Positions 1 through 8,574 of a stretch of 64,000 nt of DNA are shown one piece after another. Below the pieces are notes generated by a model. That model did not search any database, was not told the origin of the DNA, and saw only the letters and a list, made by a program, of their open reading frames with translations. A program made the translations under genes and the position numbers. Each line of letters begins with the position of its first letter. Position 1 is the first letter of the stretch. This DNA is from Gemella sanguinis ATCC 700632 (lineage in GTDB: Bacteria; Bacillota; Bacilli; Staphylococcales; Gemellaceae), in the NCBI RefSeq assembly GCF_000701685.1, contig NZ_JNJO01000001.1, positions 124,001-188,000 on the forward strand. Direction: 5' to 3'.

Positions 1-7
1 AAAAAAT

Positions 8-538
8 ATGACTAGTAAGAAACTACTAGTAGTAGTAGATTATCAAAAAGACTTTGTTGATGGTGCTCTAGGGGCCCCAGGGACTAAGGAACTTGAACCA
101 ATTATTGTTGAAAAGATTGAACAATATAAAAAAGATAATCAAGATGTTATATTTACAAAAGATACTCACTATACTAACTACTTAACAACACGTGAAGGAA
201 AACACCTACCAGTTGAGCATTGTATAATAGATTCTGAAGGACATGCTCTATACGGAAAAGTTGCTGACTATGAAAAAGATGCTAAAAAGGTATTTAATAA
301 AACAACTTTCGGAAGTAGAGAATTAGCAAAATATATTTCACGAAGTGATTATGAAGAAGTAGAATTCTGTGGTTTAGTATCAAATATTTGTGTGCTAAGT
401 AACATTATAATGACTCAAACTTTTAATGAAAAAGTAGAAATTTTTGTTGACTTAAAAGCAACAAAAGGTTTAAGTGAAGAGGTTGATTCAACATTTAAAA
501 CATATCTACAAAATATAACAGTAAATATTAAAGAATAA
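8..538 (+). CDS. pncA: Nicotinamidase/pyrazinamidase-type hydrolase (isochorismatase superfamily)
   Basis: The 176-residue protein has the complete catalytic set of the cysteine hydrolase family: Asp11 in VVVDYQKDF, Lys98 in FNKTTFGS and nucleophile Cys128 in GLVSNICVLSN. Metal-binding positions typical of nicotinamidases are also visible: Asp52 and His54 in TKDTHY, Glu63, and His71 in LPVEHC. In this family the enzyme deamidates nicotinamide to nicotinate for NAD salvage in the cytoplasm. Length matches compact Firmicute nicotinamidases of about 180-190 residues. The ATG at 8 is the first in frame, and its ribosome binding site falls outside the window. A strong terminator follows at once, so this is the last gene of its transcript. 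Another amidohydrolase of the family is possible, but the metal ligands favour nicotinamidase. Confidence 0.86.
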   Translation: MTSKKLLVVVDYQKDFVDGALGAPGTKELEPIIVEKIEQYKKDNQDVIFTKDTHYTNYLTTREGKHLPVEHCIIDSEGHALYGKVADYEKDAKKVFNKTTFGSRELAKYISRSDYEEVEFCGLVSNICVLSNIIMTQTFNEKVEIFVDLKATKGLSEEVDSTFKTYLQNITVNIKE

Positions 539-542
539 ACAA

Positions 543-582
543 GAGAGAATTAAAAGTAACTCAAACTTTTAATTCTCTTTTT
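543..582 (+). terminator. Rho-independent terminator of the nicotinamidase gene
   Basis: A perfect 13-bp stem (GAGAATTAAAAGT at 545-557 pairing with 565-577) with a short loop is followed by a run of five T. Confidence 0.85.
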
Positions 583-677
583 ACTATTAAAATAATTATT
601 TATTTTTCAGAAAATATTAGAAAAATATTTAAAATTATGATAAAATTGTAAGTAAATTGAAAAAGGATGGTGTAGTT

Positions 678-1844
678 ATGAATTATTTGTTAATTTCTCC
701 TAACTTTCCCAAGAGTCAAGAATATTTCGCAAAAAGACTTAGTGAAAAGGGAATAACTGTTTTAGGTATAGGTACGGAAAGCTATGATGAACTAAGTCCA
801 AGACTACAAGAAGTTATTACAGAGTATTTTAAAGTTAATAATTTAGAAGACTATAATGAAGTGCTAAAAGCCGTAGCTTTTTTAACATATAAACATGGAA
901 AAATAGATAGAGTTGAATCAAATAATGAATATTGGTTAGAATTAGATGCCAAAATCAGAGAAGACTTCAATATCGATGGAGTAAAACCTAATCAGCTATC
1001 ATTAACTAAATATAAATCAAGAATGAAAGATGTCTTTAGAAATGCAGGTGCTAGAGTAGTAGAAGGTCTTTCTATAAGTAATAAAGAAGAACTTGCTCCA
1101 ACTATAGAAATTTTAGGATTACCTGTAATAGCTAAACCAGATAATGGAGTAGGTGCAGCTAATACTTATAAACTATTTACACAAGAAGACGTTGAGAATT
1201 TTAGAAATACTTGGGATGAAAGTGTAAGTTATTTCCTTGAACAATATATTGATAATGCAGTACTTTGTACATATGATGGATTAATCGATAGTGAAGGAAA
1301 TGTAGCATTCGATACAAGTTTTACTTATAGTTTACCAACACTTGAATTAATAAATAATGCTAAAGATTATTATACAGATATAGAACCAAAAATTGATGAG
1401 AAATTAGTAGAGCTTGGTAAAAATATTGTTAAAGAGTTTGGTATGAAGGAAAGATTCTTCCATATTGAATTCTTTAAACTACCAGATGGAGAATATATAG
1501 CATTAGAATATAATAATCGTATCGCTGGTGGAATAACAATAGATTTATATAACTATGCTTATAACTGTGATTTATGTGAGTTATATGCAAAAGTAGTAGT
1601 AGGTGAAGAAGTACCAAAATATGAAACTGATAACTACACAGCTACAGTATCTAGACGAAATAAATATAATTATAAATATTCAGAAGATGATATTAATATC
1701 GAATACCATGAAAAAATCAGAATGGTGGAGTATGTACCAAAAGTTTTTGCAGAAGCTATGGGTGATGTAATATTTATAGTCACAGTAGGGTCAAAAGAAG
1801 AATTAATAGAAATCATAGACTTCATTCAAGAAAAAATTGATTAA
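678..1844 (+). CDS. ATP-grasp domain ligase of unknown substrate
   Basis: A 388-residue ATP-grasp enzyme. The ATG at 678 is preferred over an in-frame TTG at 657 because AAGGA lies about 9 bases upstream. The central part carries a glycine-rich nucleotide-binding stretch (IAKPDNGVGAANT). The C-terminal part has acidic Mg-binding residues (FHIEFF, then ALEYNNRIAGG), as in carboxylate-amine ligases of the carbamoyl-phosphate-synthase-like ATP-grasp group. Such enzymes join a carboxylate to an amine, thiol or similar nucleophile through an acyl phosphate. The substrate cannot be read from the sequence. An extended -10 element (TGATAAAAT, 638-646) lies just upstream. The gene runs with a 12-base gap into a membrane protein with an HEAGH motif, so the two form an operon. 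Confidence 0.75.
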   Translation: MNYLLISPNFPKSQEYFAKRLSEKGITVLGIGTESYDELSPRLQEVITEYFKVNNLEDYNEVLKAVAFLTYKHGKIDRVESNNEYWLELDAKIREDFNIDGVKPNQLSLTKYKSRMKDVFRNAGARVVEGLSISNKEELAPTIEILGLPVIAKPDNGVGAANTYKLFTQEDVENFRNTWDESVSYFLEQYIDNAVLCTYDGLIDSEGNVAFDTSFTYSLPTLELINNAKDYYTDIEPKIDEKLVELGKNIVKEFGMKERFFHIEFFKLPDGEYIALEYNNRIAGGITIDLYNYAYNCDLCELYAKVVVGEEVPKYETDNYTATVSRRNKYNYKYSEDDINIEYHEKIRMVEYVPKVFAEAMGDVIFIVTVGSKEELIEIIDFIQEKID

Positions 1845-1856
1845 ATAGGGGGAATT

Positions 1857-2942
1857 ATGAATAAAAAAAGTGGAAGAATATTAAAATTTTCAGCGTATAT
1901 TTTACTATGTGGAGTTGTTGGATTCTTTGGAGGAAGTTATGCTGGGAAATTAGCTCCAAAAGTAGAAGATTTTAGTGTAATTTTACTAATAATATCATGT
2001 GTTATAGGTGTAGTAATACAAATTATTGTCCATGAAGCTGGACACTTAGTATTTGGTTTGCTAACTGGATATAAATTCGTTAGTTTTAGAGTATTTGATT
2101 TTAAACTTGAAAAAGATGACAATAATAAATTTAAGTTAAGACTACATCATATGAGAGGTACTCTAGGTCAATGCTTAATGAAACCACCAAAATATATAGA
2201 AGGAAAGTTTCGATATAAACTGTATCTGGCTGGTGGAGTACTTGGCAACCTTATATTTTCTGTAGCTATTTGGTTTATATATCCTAGTATCTATACTTTA
2301 ATGATAGTAATGATAGGGATAATATTTGGAATATCTAATGCAATACCATCTGGTTTTAATGATGGTATGACATATAAACTTTCTACACAAGATGAAACTA
2401 ATAAATATGTTCTATACTTAACATTAGTAGTTAATTATTATGCGAGTATAGGTAAATCATATATTGAAGAACATCCAGAAGAATTAGAAAAAATTAAAAA
2501 TCTTAAAATAGAAAAACCAAATTATAATACAGATGCTTTAAAACTTATTGAGTACGATTACTATCAAGAACAATTTGAATTTGAAAAAGCATATCATGGA
2601 CTTTTACAATTTTATAAAGAAAATCCGGATATGATACTACCGTACAAAATAGAAGTTTCTAAGCTATTAATTTTCTTTATGTGTTTACTAGATAAAGAAA
2701 ATCCATTGTTAGAGGAATTGCTAAATGATTCATTTACAAAATCTAGTCTCAAAGCAAATGCACCTCAGAATAAGACGATAAATGCATTAATTGAGTGGAA
2801 AGTAAATAATAATCCTGAAAAAGCATTAGAACTTTTAGAAGAAGGCAGAAAGATACTGGATAAGTGTCCTAATCTTCGCGCGCAAATAATGGAAGAAAAG
2901 TATATAAGTTATATTAAAGATTTAATAATGAAAGAAAAATAA
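1857..2942 (+). CDS. Membrane protein with HEAGH zinc-protease motif (M50-like)
   Basis: A 361-residue protein with an N-terminal hydrophobic segment (about 8-30), a second hydrophobic helix (40-58) running into HEAGH at 59-63, and further hydrophobic helices up to about residue 165. The C-terminal 180 residues are hydrophilic, helical and perhaps TPR-like. HExxH at the end of a membrane helix is the site-2-protease (M50) or membrane-metallopeptidase signature. A second metal ligand typical of M50 (NxxPxxxxDG) may be represented by SNAIPSGFNDG at about residue 161. It is co-transcribed with the upstream ATP-grasp ligase. A joint role, such as making and processing a small peptide-like product, is speculation. 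Confidence 0.6.
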   Translation: MNKKSGRILKFSAYILLCGVVGFFGGSYAGKLAPKVEDFSVILLIISCVIGVVIQIIVHEAGHLVFGLLTGYKFVSFRVFDFKLEKDDNNKFKLRLHHMRGTLGQCLMKPPKYIEGKFRYKLYLAGGVLGNLIFSVAIWFIYPSIYTLMIVMIGIIFGISNAIPSGFNDGMTYKLSTQDETNKYVLYLTLVVNYYASIGKSYIEEHPEELEKIKNLKIEKPNYNTDALKLIEYDYYQEQFEFEKAYHGLLQFYKENPDMILPYKIEVSKLLIFFMCLLDKENPLLEELLNDSFTKSSLKANAPQNKTINALIEWKVNNNPEKALELLEEGRKILDKCPNLRAQIMEEKYISYIKDLIMKEK

Positions 2943-2944
2943 AA

Positions 2945-2974
2945 AAAGGAGGTGTAAAGTTACATCTCCTTTTT
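2945..2974. terminator. Bidirectional terminator between convergent genes
   Basis: GGAGGTGTAA pairs with TTACATCTCC (one wobble). It is preceded by seven A and followed by five T, so it can stop transcription from both sides. Confidence 0.8.
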
Positions 2975-2975
2975 G

Positions 2976-3488
2976 CTATTTAGGTTTCTTTGATATTAAA
3001 GCTGAGAAATCCAAGTCATCATACTTAGATTTATTTAGTCCTGTCATAGAGTCAAAATCGACATTTGGGAAAAGTGGATCAAAATCTTCATCGTTAGTTT
3101 GTTGATTAACTGTTTCTTCGACTAAGGGCTTTTTAGAAATAAGTGATTTAATGTCTAAGTTATCATATTTATTCTCTTCGGAATTTTTATTAGTCATATT
3201 TTGAGGATATTCTATTTCAATACCTTCCATATTGCTAGTCGTTTGTTCCATTTCATTTTTATTATAAAATAGAACACCATATTCTTCTAACAATTCTTCT
3301 TTTGAATAATTTTTAAGTGGATCCTCAATAGGATTTATAGTATTTTCATAAATTGCCTTAACTATCTCATCATCTGTAAGAAGCTGTGAAGATTTAATAT
3401 CCCAAGATGAAATAATACTATCTAGTATATCTATTTGTTTTTCAGATAGTAGGGGAAGGATATTTTTAATTTTATTTATTTTATCCAT
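2976..3488 (-). CDS. Acidic protein of unknown function, translationally coupled to an HxlR regulator
   Basis: A 170-residue soluble acidic protein. Residues 1-80 look helical. The rest is low complexity and probably disordered. A motif KYD(N/D)LDxxxLISKKP occurs twice, near residue 110 and again at the extreme C-terminus. Its ATG overlaps the stop codon of the upstream regulator gene as TAATG, so translation is probably coupled. I do not recognise the family. The N-terminal pattern (ILPLLSEKQIDILDSII, then DDEIVKAIYE) could be an adaptor or small helical domain. It may modulate the regulator or simply share its transcript. Confidence 0.6.
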   Translation of the reverse strand: MDKINKIKNILPLLSEKQIDILDSIISSWDIKSSQLLTDDEIVKAIYENTINPIEDPLKNYSKEELLEEYGVLFYNKNEMEQTTSNMEGIEIEYPQNMTNKNSEENKYDNLDIKSLISKKPLVEETVNQQTNDEDFDPLFPNVDFDSMTGLNKSKYDDLDFSALISKKPK

Positions 3489-3844
3489 TATTGTGCCACT
3501 AAGTCTTTTCTATCAGATTTTTCAAGAAAGTCTATATAGTCATTTCCCCAAACTTCAAGTTCATTAAGTACATTATGAAACTTTTGTCCAATTTCTGTTA
3601 AACTATATTCTACTTTAGGTGGTATTTGTGCGTAGACTTTTCTATTGATCAATCCATCTTTTTCTAGTTGTTTAAGTTGTTTTGTTAGAGTAGCTTGTGT
3701 AATTGTTCCTAACTCACGTTGAAGCTCATTAAATCTTACTGCTTTTCCCTCAAGTAAATGTAAAATTAAAATCGTCCATTTACCTGATAATATTTTCTGT
3801 GTTGTAAAGAAAGGACAAACCCCGAATAATTCTTTTTCTTTCAT
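3488..3844 (-). CDS. HxlR-family winged-helix transcriptional regulator
   Basis: This 118-residue protein has the classic HxlR layout: an N-terminal cysteine (Cys10 in FGVCPFFTTQKILSGKWT), then a winged helix (FNELQRELGTITQATLTKQLKQLEKDGLI) and a C-terminal dimer helix. Members respond to quinones, aldehydes or oxidants through that cysteine and commonly control a divergently transcribed oxidoreductase. Here the neighbour across the divergent promoter is a nitroreductase, as expected. Repeated TTGTATA elements in the intergenic region are candidate operators. The gene shares a TAATG overlap with the downstream unknown gene. Confidence 0.85.
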   Translation of the reverse strand: MKEKELFGVCPFFTTQKILSGKWTILILHLLEGKAVRFNELQRELGTITQATLTKQLKQLEKDGLINRKVYAQIPPKVEYSLTEIGQKFHNVLNELEVWGNDYIDFLEKSDRKDLVAQ

Positions 3845-3909
3845 TTTTTAAAAAAACTCCTAATTATTTTTTATTGATACAATCCATTTCTATCTTAAAA
3901 GATACTGAC

Positions 3910-3955
3910 TATACAAAAAAATCGTACTTGTATATTTATTTGTATATGATAATAT
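3910..3955 (+). promoter_or_regulatory. Divergent promoter with TTGTATA repeats, candidate HxlR operator
   Basis: TATACAA at 3910-3916 is inverted relative to TTGTATA at 3928-3934, and TTGTATA occurs again at 3940-3946. They overlap a plausible rightward promoter: TTGTAT at 3928-3933, 16-base spacer, extended -10 TGATAATAT ending at 3955. Placement between the regulator gene and the nitroreductase gene suggests repression of the latter. The operator role is inferred. Confidence 0.5.
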
Positions 3956-4020
3956 TAATATATATTAATTATAAAAGAAAAAGATCAATTTAGCAAGTAG
4001 CTAAAATGGAGGAATCTAAA

Positions 4021-4611
4021 ATGACAAACGCAAAAAATTTATATCAAAATAGAAGAAGCCAATATGCACTAGGTAAAAATTTACCCCTAGCAGAAAACGA
4101 AGTATTAGAAATCATTGATAATGCAGTTAAATATTCACCAAGTGCCTTTAACGCACAAACTGCTCATGCAGTAGTATTATTAGGTGATAACCACCAAAAA
4201 CTTTGGGATATTACTTTTGAAGAACTAGGTAAATTCTTACCTAATGAAGACGCAAAAGCAGCAACTAAAGCAAAACTTGATGGATTCGCTGCAGCTTATG
4301 GAACTATCTTATTCTTTGAAGATCATGATGTAGTAAAAGGATTACAAGAACAATTCCCATCATATGCTGATAACTTCCCATTATGGTCAGAACAATCAAC
4401 AGGTATTGCATCATTTGCTGTTTGGAATGCATTGGCGGAAGCAGGTGTAGGTGCAAATATTCAACACTATAACCCAGTAATTGATGAAAGAGTAGCTAAA
4501 GAATGGAATATTCCAACTAACTTAGTACTACGCGCTCAAATGCCATTTGGTGAAATAGTAGGTGAACCAGCTCCGATAGAGAGAAAATCTCGTGTAAGAG
4601 TAGTAAAATAA
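4021..4611 (+). CDS. Nitroreductase-family oxidoreductase
   Basis: A 196-residue FMN-dependent nitroreductase-fold protein. Visible family features are the N-terminal RRSQYALG (FMN phosphate contact), SPSAFNAQ in the first third, a glycine-rich AEAGVGANIQHY segment near residue 145, and a C-terminal PFGEIVGEPAPIERK. Enzymes of this group reduce nitroaromatics, quinones or similar electrophiles with NAD(P)H. The ATG at 4021 is chosen over one at 4006 because GGAGG (4008-4012) sits 8 bases before it. It is transcribed away from the HxlR regulator and is its likely target. Confidence 0.82.
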   Translation: MTNAKNLYQNRRSQYALGKNLPLAENEVLEIIDNAVKYSPSAFNAQTAHAVVLLGDNHQKLWDITFEELGKFLPNEDAKAATKAKLDGFAAAYGTILFFEDHDVVKGLQEQFPSYADNFPLWSEQSTGIASFAVWNALAEAGVGANIQHYNPVIDERVAKEWNIPTNLVLRAQMPFGEIVGEPAPIERKSRVRVVK

Positions 4612-4620
4612 TACAATGAT

Positions 4621-4666
4621 GAAAAGACTTTGAAATTACATTTATATTTTTAAAGTCTTTTCTTTA
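4621..4666 (+). terminator. Terminator after the nitroreductase gene
   Basis: GAAAAGACTTT (4621-4631) pairs perfectly with AAAGTCTTTTC (4652-4662) around a 20-base AT loop and is followed by T-rich sequence. Confidence 0.65.
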
Positions 4667-4912
4667 TATTCTGTTATATAGAAATTATAAAATTAACATT
4701 AAAATATACAAAAAATATTGATATATTATTTTTTATATTAAAGGGATTATAATGATAATAAGTTAACTTATGAATATATTTAAAAAGGGTTAACTTTAAT
4801 AAATTTTAAAATATTTGTCATATAGTTGTAAGCGTTTGAGCATAAATATTGAAGCGCATTTATAAATGTGTTAATATTTGAGAAAATAAGACGCATAAGG
4901 AGACGTAAAATT
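4667..4912 (+). other. AT-rich leader of the aldehyde dehydrogenase gene
   Basis: No coding sequence is seen. A -10-like TATAAT lies at 4748-4753. TGTAAGCGTTTGAG at 4827-4840 matches the first ten positions of a catabolite-responsive element but not the rest, so CcpA control is only a weak possibility. AAGGAG at 4897-4902 serves the dehydrogenase start. Confidence 0.3.
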
Positions 4913-6391
4913 ATGAGTAAATTAAATAAAGAAAATTACAAAATGTTTATTAATGGGGAGTGGGTTGATTCAGAAGATAAACTAGTATTAAAAGCATATA
5001 ACCCTGCAAACTCAGAATATTTAGCAAACTTCCCAGATGCAACTGAAGGAGACGTAAATCGCGCAGTTGAAGCAGCTCAAGAGGCATTCAAAACTTGGAA
5101 AAAAACAACAGTAAGTGAACGTGCAGCATTATTAAACAAAATTGCTGATATTATTGATGAAAATACTGATTTATTAGCTACTACAGAAAGTTTAGACAAC
5201 GGTAAACCAATACGTGAAACTAAAGCTGTAGACGTACCATTAAGTGCTAAACATTTTAGATATTTCGCAGGTTGTATTTTAGCTGATGAAGGGCAAGCAA
5301 CTGTATTAGAAGAAAAACTCTTAAGCTTAGTATTAAGAGAACCTATCGGGGTAGTAGGACAAATTATTCCTTGGAACTTCCCATTCTTAATGGCTGCTTG
5401 GAAAATTGCTCCAGCATTAGCTGCAGGTAATACAATCGTTATTAAACCATCAAGCTTAACTTCACTAAGCTTACTAACATTTGTTGAATTAATTAAAGAT
5501 GTACTTCCAAAAGGTGTATTAAACGTAGTAACTGGACGTGGAAGTAAATCTGGGGAATACCTAAAAAATCATGAAGGATTAAATAAACTAGCATTCACAG
5601 GTTCTACAGAAATTGGTAAGAAAATCGCTGTGGCAGCTGCAGAAAAATTAATTCCAGCTACATTAGAATTAGGAGGAAAATCAGCTAACATTATCTTAGA
5701 TGATGCTGATATCGAAAAAGCATTAGATGGTGCTCAACTTGGTATCTTATTCAACCAAGGACAAGTATGTTGTGCTGGTTCAAGAATCTTTGTTCAAGAA
5801 GGAATCTACGATGAGTTCGTATCTAAAGTAAAAGAAAGATTCAATAAAATTAAAATTGGTGATCCATTAGATCCAAATACTCAAATGGGTAGCCAAATCG
5901 ATGAAAAACAAGCAGAAAAAATTGTTAACTACGTAGAAATTGCTAAAAAAGAAGGTGGAGAAGTTCTTGTTGGTGGAGAACGTTACACTGAAAATGGATG
6001 TGATAAAGGTGCTTTCGTAAAACCTACATTAATTACTGGTGTTAACAATGGTTGCCGTATCTCTCAAGAAGAAGTATTCGGACCAGTTTCTGTAATTATT
6101 AAATTCAAAACTGATGAAGAAGTTATTGAACAAGCAAACGATAGTGAATATGGTCTAGCAGGAGCAGTGTTCTCTAAAAACATCACTAGAGCACTTAATA
6201 TTGCTCGTAGCGTAGAAACAGGAAGAATGTGGGTTAACACTTATAACCAAATTCCTGAACATGCTCCATTTGGAGGATACAAAAAATCAGGTATCGGACG
6301 TGAAACTCACAAAGTTATTTTAGAACACTACTCACAAATGAAAAATATCTTAATCGATCTTTCAGATGATGTATCAGGATTCTATAGCTAA
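4913..6391 (+). CDS. NAD(P)-dependent aldehyde dehydrogenase
   Basis: This 492-residue protein is a full-length ALDH-superfamily enzyme that oxidises an aldehyde to its acid. The cofactor domain shows PWNFP (153-157), KPSS (178-181) and FTGSTEIGK (228-236). General base Glu252 is in LELGGKSAN, and nucleophile Cys286 is in NQGQVCCAGSR. EEVFGPV and the C-terminal APFGGYKKSGIGRE complete the signature. The ATG at 4913 has AAGGAG 10 bases upstream; a GTG further upstream lacks support. It resembles broad-specificity acetaldehyde or betaine-aldehyde-like enzymes, but the substrate cannot be fixed. It is monocistronic, bounded by a strong terminator. Confidence 0.88.
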   Translation: MSKLNKENYKMFINGEWVDSEDKLVLKAYNPANSEYLANFPDATEGDVNRAVEAAQEAFKTWKKTTVSERAALLNKIADIIDENTDLLATTESLDNGKPIRETKAVDVPLSAKHFRYFAGCILADEGQATVLEEKLLSLVLREPIGVVGQIIPWNFPFLMAAWKIAPALAAGNTIVIKPSSLTSLSLLTFVELIKDVLPKGVLNVVTGRGSKSGEYLKNHEGLNKLAFTGSTEIGKKIAVAAAEKLIPATLELGGKSANIILDDADIEKALDGAQLGILFNQGQVCCAGSRIFVQEGIYDEFVSKVKERFNKIKIGDPLDPNTQMGSQIDEKQAEKIVNYVEIAKKEGGEVLVGGERYTENGCDKGAFVKPTLITGVNNGCRISQEEVFGPVSVIIKFKTDEEVIEQANDSEYGLAGAVFSKNITRALNIARSVETGRMWVNTYNQIPEHAPFGGYKKSGIGRETHKVILEHYSQMKNILIDLSDDVSGFYS

Positions 6392-6411
6392 TATGTAATT
6401 TAAAAGTAAGT

Positions 6412-6447
6412 AAAAAGGTTCTTAGTTTTAGACTAGGAACCTTTTTT
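6412..6447 (+). terminator. Terminator after the aldehyde dehydrogenase gene
   Basis: AAAAAGGTTCTTAGT pairs with CTAGGAACCTTTTTT, giving a long stem with a short TTTAGA loop and a T run. Confidence 0.85.
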
Positions 6448-6857
6448 ATATATTTATATAAGAAAAGTATCCATAAAAAAGTTTTTTTGAAAAAGAAAAA
6501 ATTATAAAAAGAAGATTAGCTTTATATTAGACTTGAATACTTATTTAAATAAATTTTATTAAATTATAAATTAATATACGTGTTTGCTAATTACTGAAAA
6601 TATGTTACAATATATTAAAATATATATTTTTAGTGAGGACAGTTTTTAGACTATGTATCTTTTTAAAAAGTAGTATTTGATTAAAATAATATTATATATA
6701 TTATTATTGTTATTATTATAATTTTATTTAAATTTTTGATTTTAATATCTTAATTTAAATATTAAGAAATTAGAATATTATTATGATTGAAGAAATTAAA
6801 TAAAGATATATAACCTAAAATCTCTTTACTAAAATAAAGAAAGTAGGTAAATAAGTT
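6448..6857 (+). promoter_or_regulatory. Promoter and long leader of the lipoprotein array
   Basis: A 410-base AT-rich gap without a gene. TTGCTA (6584-6589), a 16-base spacer and an extended -10 (TGTTACAAT, -10 hexamer 6606-6611) make a good sigma-A promoter. About 230 bases of untranslated leader would precede the first lipoprotein gene. I saw no second clear promoter inside the array, so it may be one long transcript. Confidence 0.55.
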
Positions 6858-7619
6858 ATGAAAAAACAAATCTTTGCCGTTATAGTGGGTTTAACGGTGG
6901 TACTAAGTGGTTGTGCTAAACAGGGTACAAAAAACACGGAGAGTACAGAAAGTATGTTACAAGAGGTAAAGAAAGATACTAAAGAAATTAAATCAGGAAA
7001 AGTATCGATATCTATGTTAGCAAAAGGTGAAAAATCAAACTCTGGTACTAACTTTGAGCTAAGCGGTGATGAAAAATTCGAACCAACAGAAGCTGCATTG
7101 AAAGGAAAATTTTCTAAAAATAGTAATGAAATTATTGTAGAAGATTACATCAAGGATGGTTATTATTACACTAAGAGTACTGTAGGTTCTAAATCAGTTT
7201 GGCAAAAGTCTAAGGCCCCAGGCAAAAATGAAAATGTATTTGATTTTAAAGATATGTCTCTAAATATGAATGATGAAATTCTAAGTTTACTAGATAATAA
7301 GGATAACTGGGATATATCTAAAGATGGAGATAAAGTAACGTTTAAATTGAAGAAAAATGATGATATGAAAGCACTAGTTCAACTAGCTTACGATCATGCA
7401 TTTGATAATAATGAAATATTTGCTGAATTCGACTACAATTTGGAATATGTATATAATACAAAATCTAGAAATGTTGAGAAATTAGTATATGAGTATAATA
7501 GAAAAAGGTATGGTTCAGGTGCAAGAGTTATAGCTAAAGGTACTTTAGAGGAAATTAATAAAGAGGTAAAAGTTGTATTACCTGAAGAAAGTAAAACTGC
7601 TAGAGAAGCTAGGGAGTAA
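6858..7619 (+). CDS. Array lipoprotein 1 of 9 (unknown family)
   Basis: A 253-residue lipoprotein: a short charged start, a hydrophobic stretch and lipobox VLSGC with Cys19. The mature part begins with a Thr/Ser-rich linker, then ESMLQEVKKDTKEIKSGK. Array-wide blocks follow: SGDEKFEP, YIKDGYYYTKS, LLDNKDNWDISKDGDKVTF and near the end GTLEEINKEVKVVLPEESK. It is the most divergent member together with number 9; both have FEP where most others have FDP, and both have an extra Asn/Thr/Ser linker after the lipobox. The gap to copy 2 is 135 bases, twice the usual, and contains an imperfect hairpin (CTAATAC/GTATTAG, 7643-7676). It should sit on the outer face of the membrane. Function unknown. Confidence 0.8.
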   Translation: MKKQIFAVIVGLTVVLSGCAKQGTKNTESTESMLQEVKKDTKEIKSGKVSISMLAKGEKSNSGTNFELSGDEKFEPTEAALKGKFSKNSNEIIVEDYIKDGYYYTKSTVGSKSVWQKSKAPGKNENVFDFKDMSLNMNDEILSLLDNKDNWDISKDGDKVTFKLKKNDDMKALVQLAYDHAFDNNEIFAEFDYNLEYVYNTKSRNVEKLVYEYNRKRYGSGARVIAKGTLEEINKEVKVVLPEESKTAREARE

Positions 7620-7754
7620 CATAGATAAATATCAAAAATATTCTAATACATGCTTAAGAAATATGTTTAGTATTAGCAGTAATTACTAGGGATATTATCC
7701 TAAAGAGCAATATAGTTAAGGAAAGTTACTATTAGGAAAGCAGGTAAATAATTT

Positions 7755-8504
7755 ATGAGAAAACAAATTTTAGCCGTTATGGTAGGTCTATCTGTAGCAT
7801 TAGCTGGGTGTAGTACGCAGAGTACAGAAAGTATGTTGCAAGAAGTAAAGAAGGATACAAAAGAAATTAAGTCAGGAAAGGCATCAATAGCATTAATATT
7901 AAAAAATGAGGATTCATCTAGCGGTGACGGATATGAGATGAGCGGTGATGAAAAGTTTGATCCACTTGAATTTAAGATGAGTGGTAAGTTTTTAGGGGTA
8001 GGTAAAGGCCTAGAAGTAGAAAGATATCGTAAAGATGGTGTCGATTATACTAAGTCTATTGTTAGTGTTAACCCTATCTGGACCAAAGAAAAAAGATCAA
8101 CAGATAATAAGCATGCTTTAAGTTTTAAAACAGAATCACTGAATACAGAAGATAGTATTTTAGAGTTGTTGGATAATAAAGATAACTGGGACGTTACAAA
8201 AGATGGAGATAAAGTAACATTTAAATTAAAGAAAAATGCTGAATTGGCAGATAAAGTTAAGAAGTCACAGATTAAGATAGCTAAAATAAAAGAGGAAGTA
8301 AAATTTTCTGAATTTGATTATACTATAGAATATGTATTTAATACTAAATCTAAAAATATAGAGAAGTTAGCATATGAAATAAATGGTAAAGTTGATGCTA
8401 CATCTTCAAATTTAATATCTAAAGGTTCATTAGAAGAAATTAATAAAGAAGTGAAAATTGAATTACCTGAAGAAAGTAAAACTGCAATCGAAATGGATAA
8501 ATAA
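7755..8504 (+). CDS. Array lipoprotein 2 of 9
   Basis: A 249-residue paralog with lipobox ALAGC (Cys19), the only copy with Ala-Leu-Ala before the Gly-Cys. The variable centre (about residues 43-135) is subtype A (LEVERYRKDGVDYTKS). It is unusual in having Arg in place of Asp in the conserved E-D-Y position and a longer lysine-rich stretch (KSQIKIAKIKEEVKFSEF) after the LKKNAEL block. The C-terminal EEINKEVKIELPEESK is conserved. The leader AGGAAAGCAGGTAAATAATTT before the ATG matches the array-wide leader in degenerate form. Confidence 0.8.
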   Translation: MRKQILAVMVGLSVALAGCSTQSTESMLQEVKKDTKEIKSGKASIALILKNEDSSSGDGYEMSGDEKFDPLEFKMSGKFLGVGKGLEVERYRKDGVDYTKSIVSVNPIWTKEKRSTDNKHALSFKTESLNTEDSILELLDNKDNWDVTKDGDKVTFKLKKNAELADKVKKSQIKIAKIKEEVKFSEFDYTIEYVFNTKSKNIEKLAYEINGKVDATSSNLISKGSLEEINKEVKIELPEESKTAIEMDK

Positions 8505-8574
8505 AAATACTATAAATAAAATGATAATAAAAGAGAAACAGTTTTAATTTAAAAAGAAAGTAGGTAAATAAATT

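Noticed and set aside
657-677. TTG start for the ATP-grasp gene
   Set aside because: The ATG at 678 has a well-placed AAGGA, which the upstream start would overlap.
4827-4840. Catabolite-responsive element before the aldehyde dehydrogenase gene
   Set aside because: Only the first ten positions match; the right part of the consensus fails, so it is mentioned only as a weak possibility.
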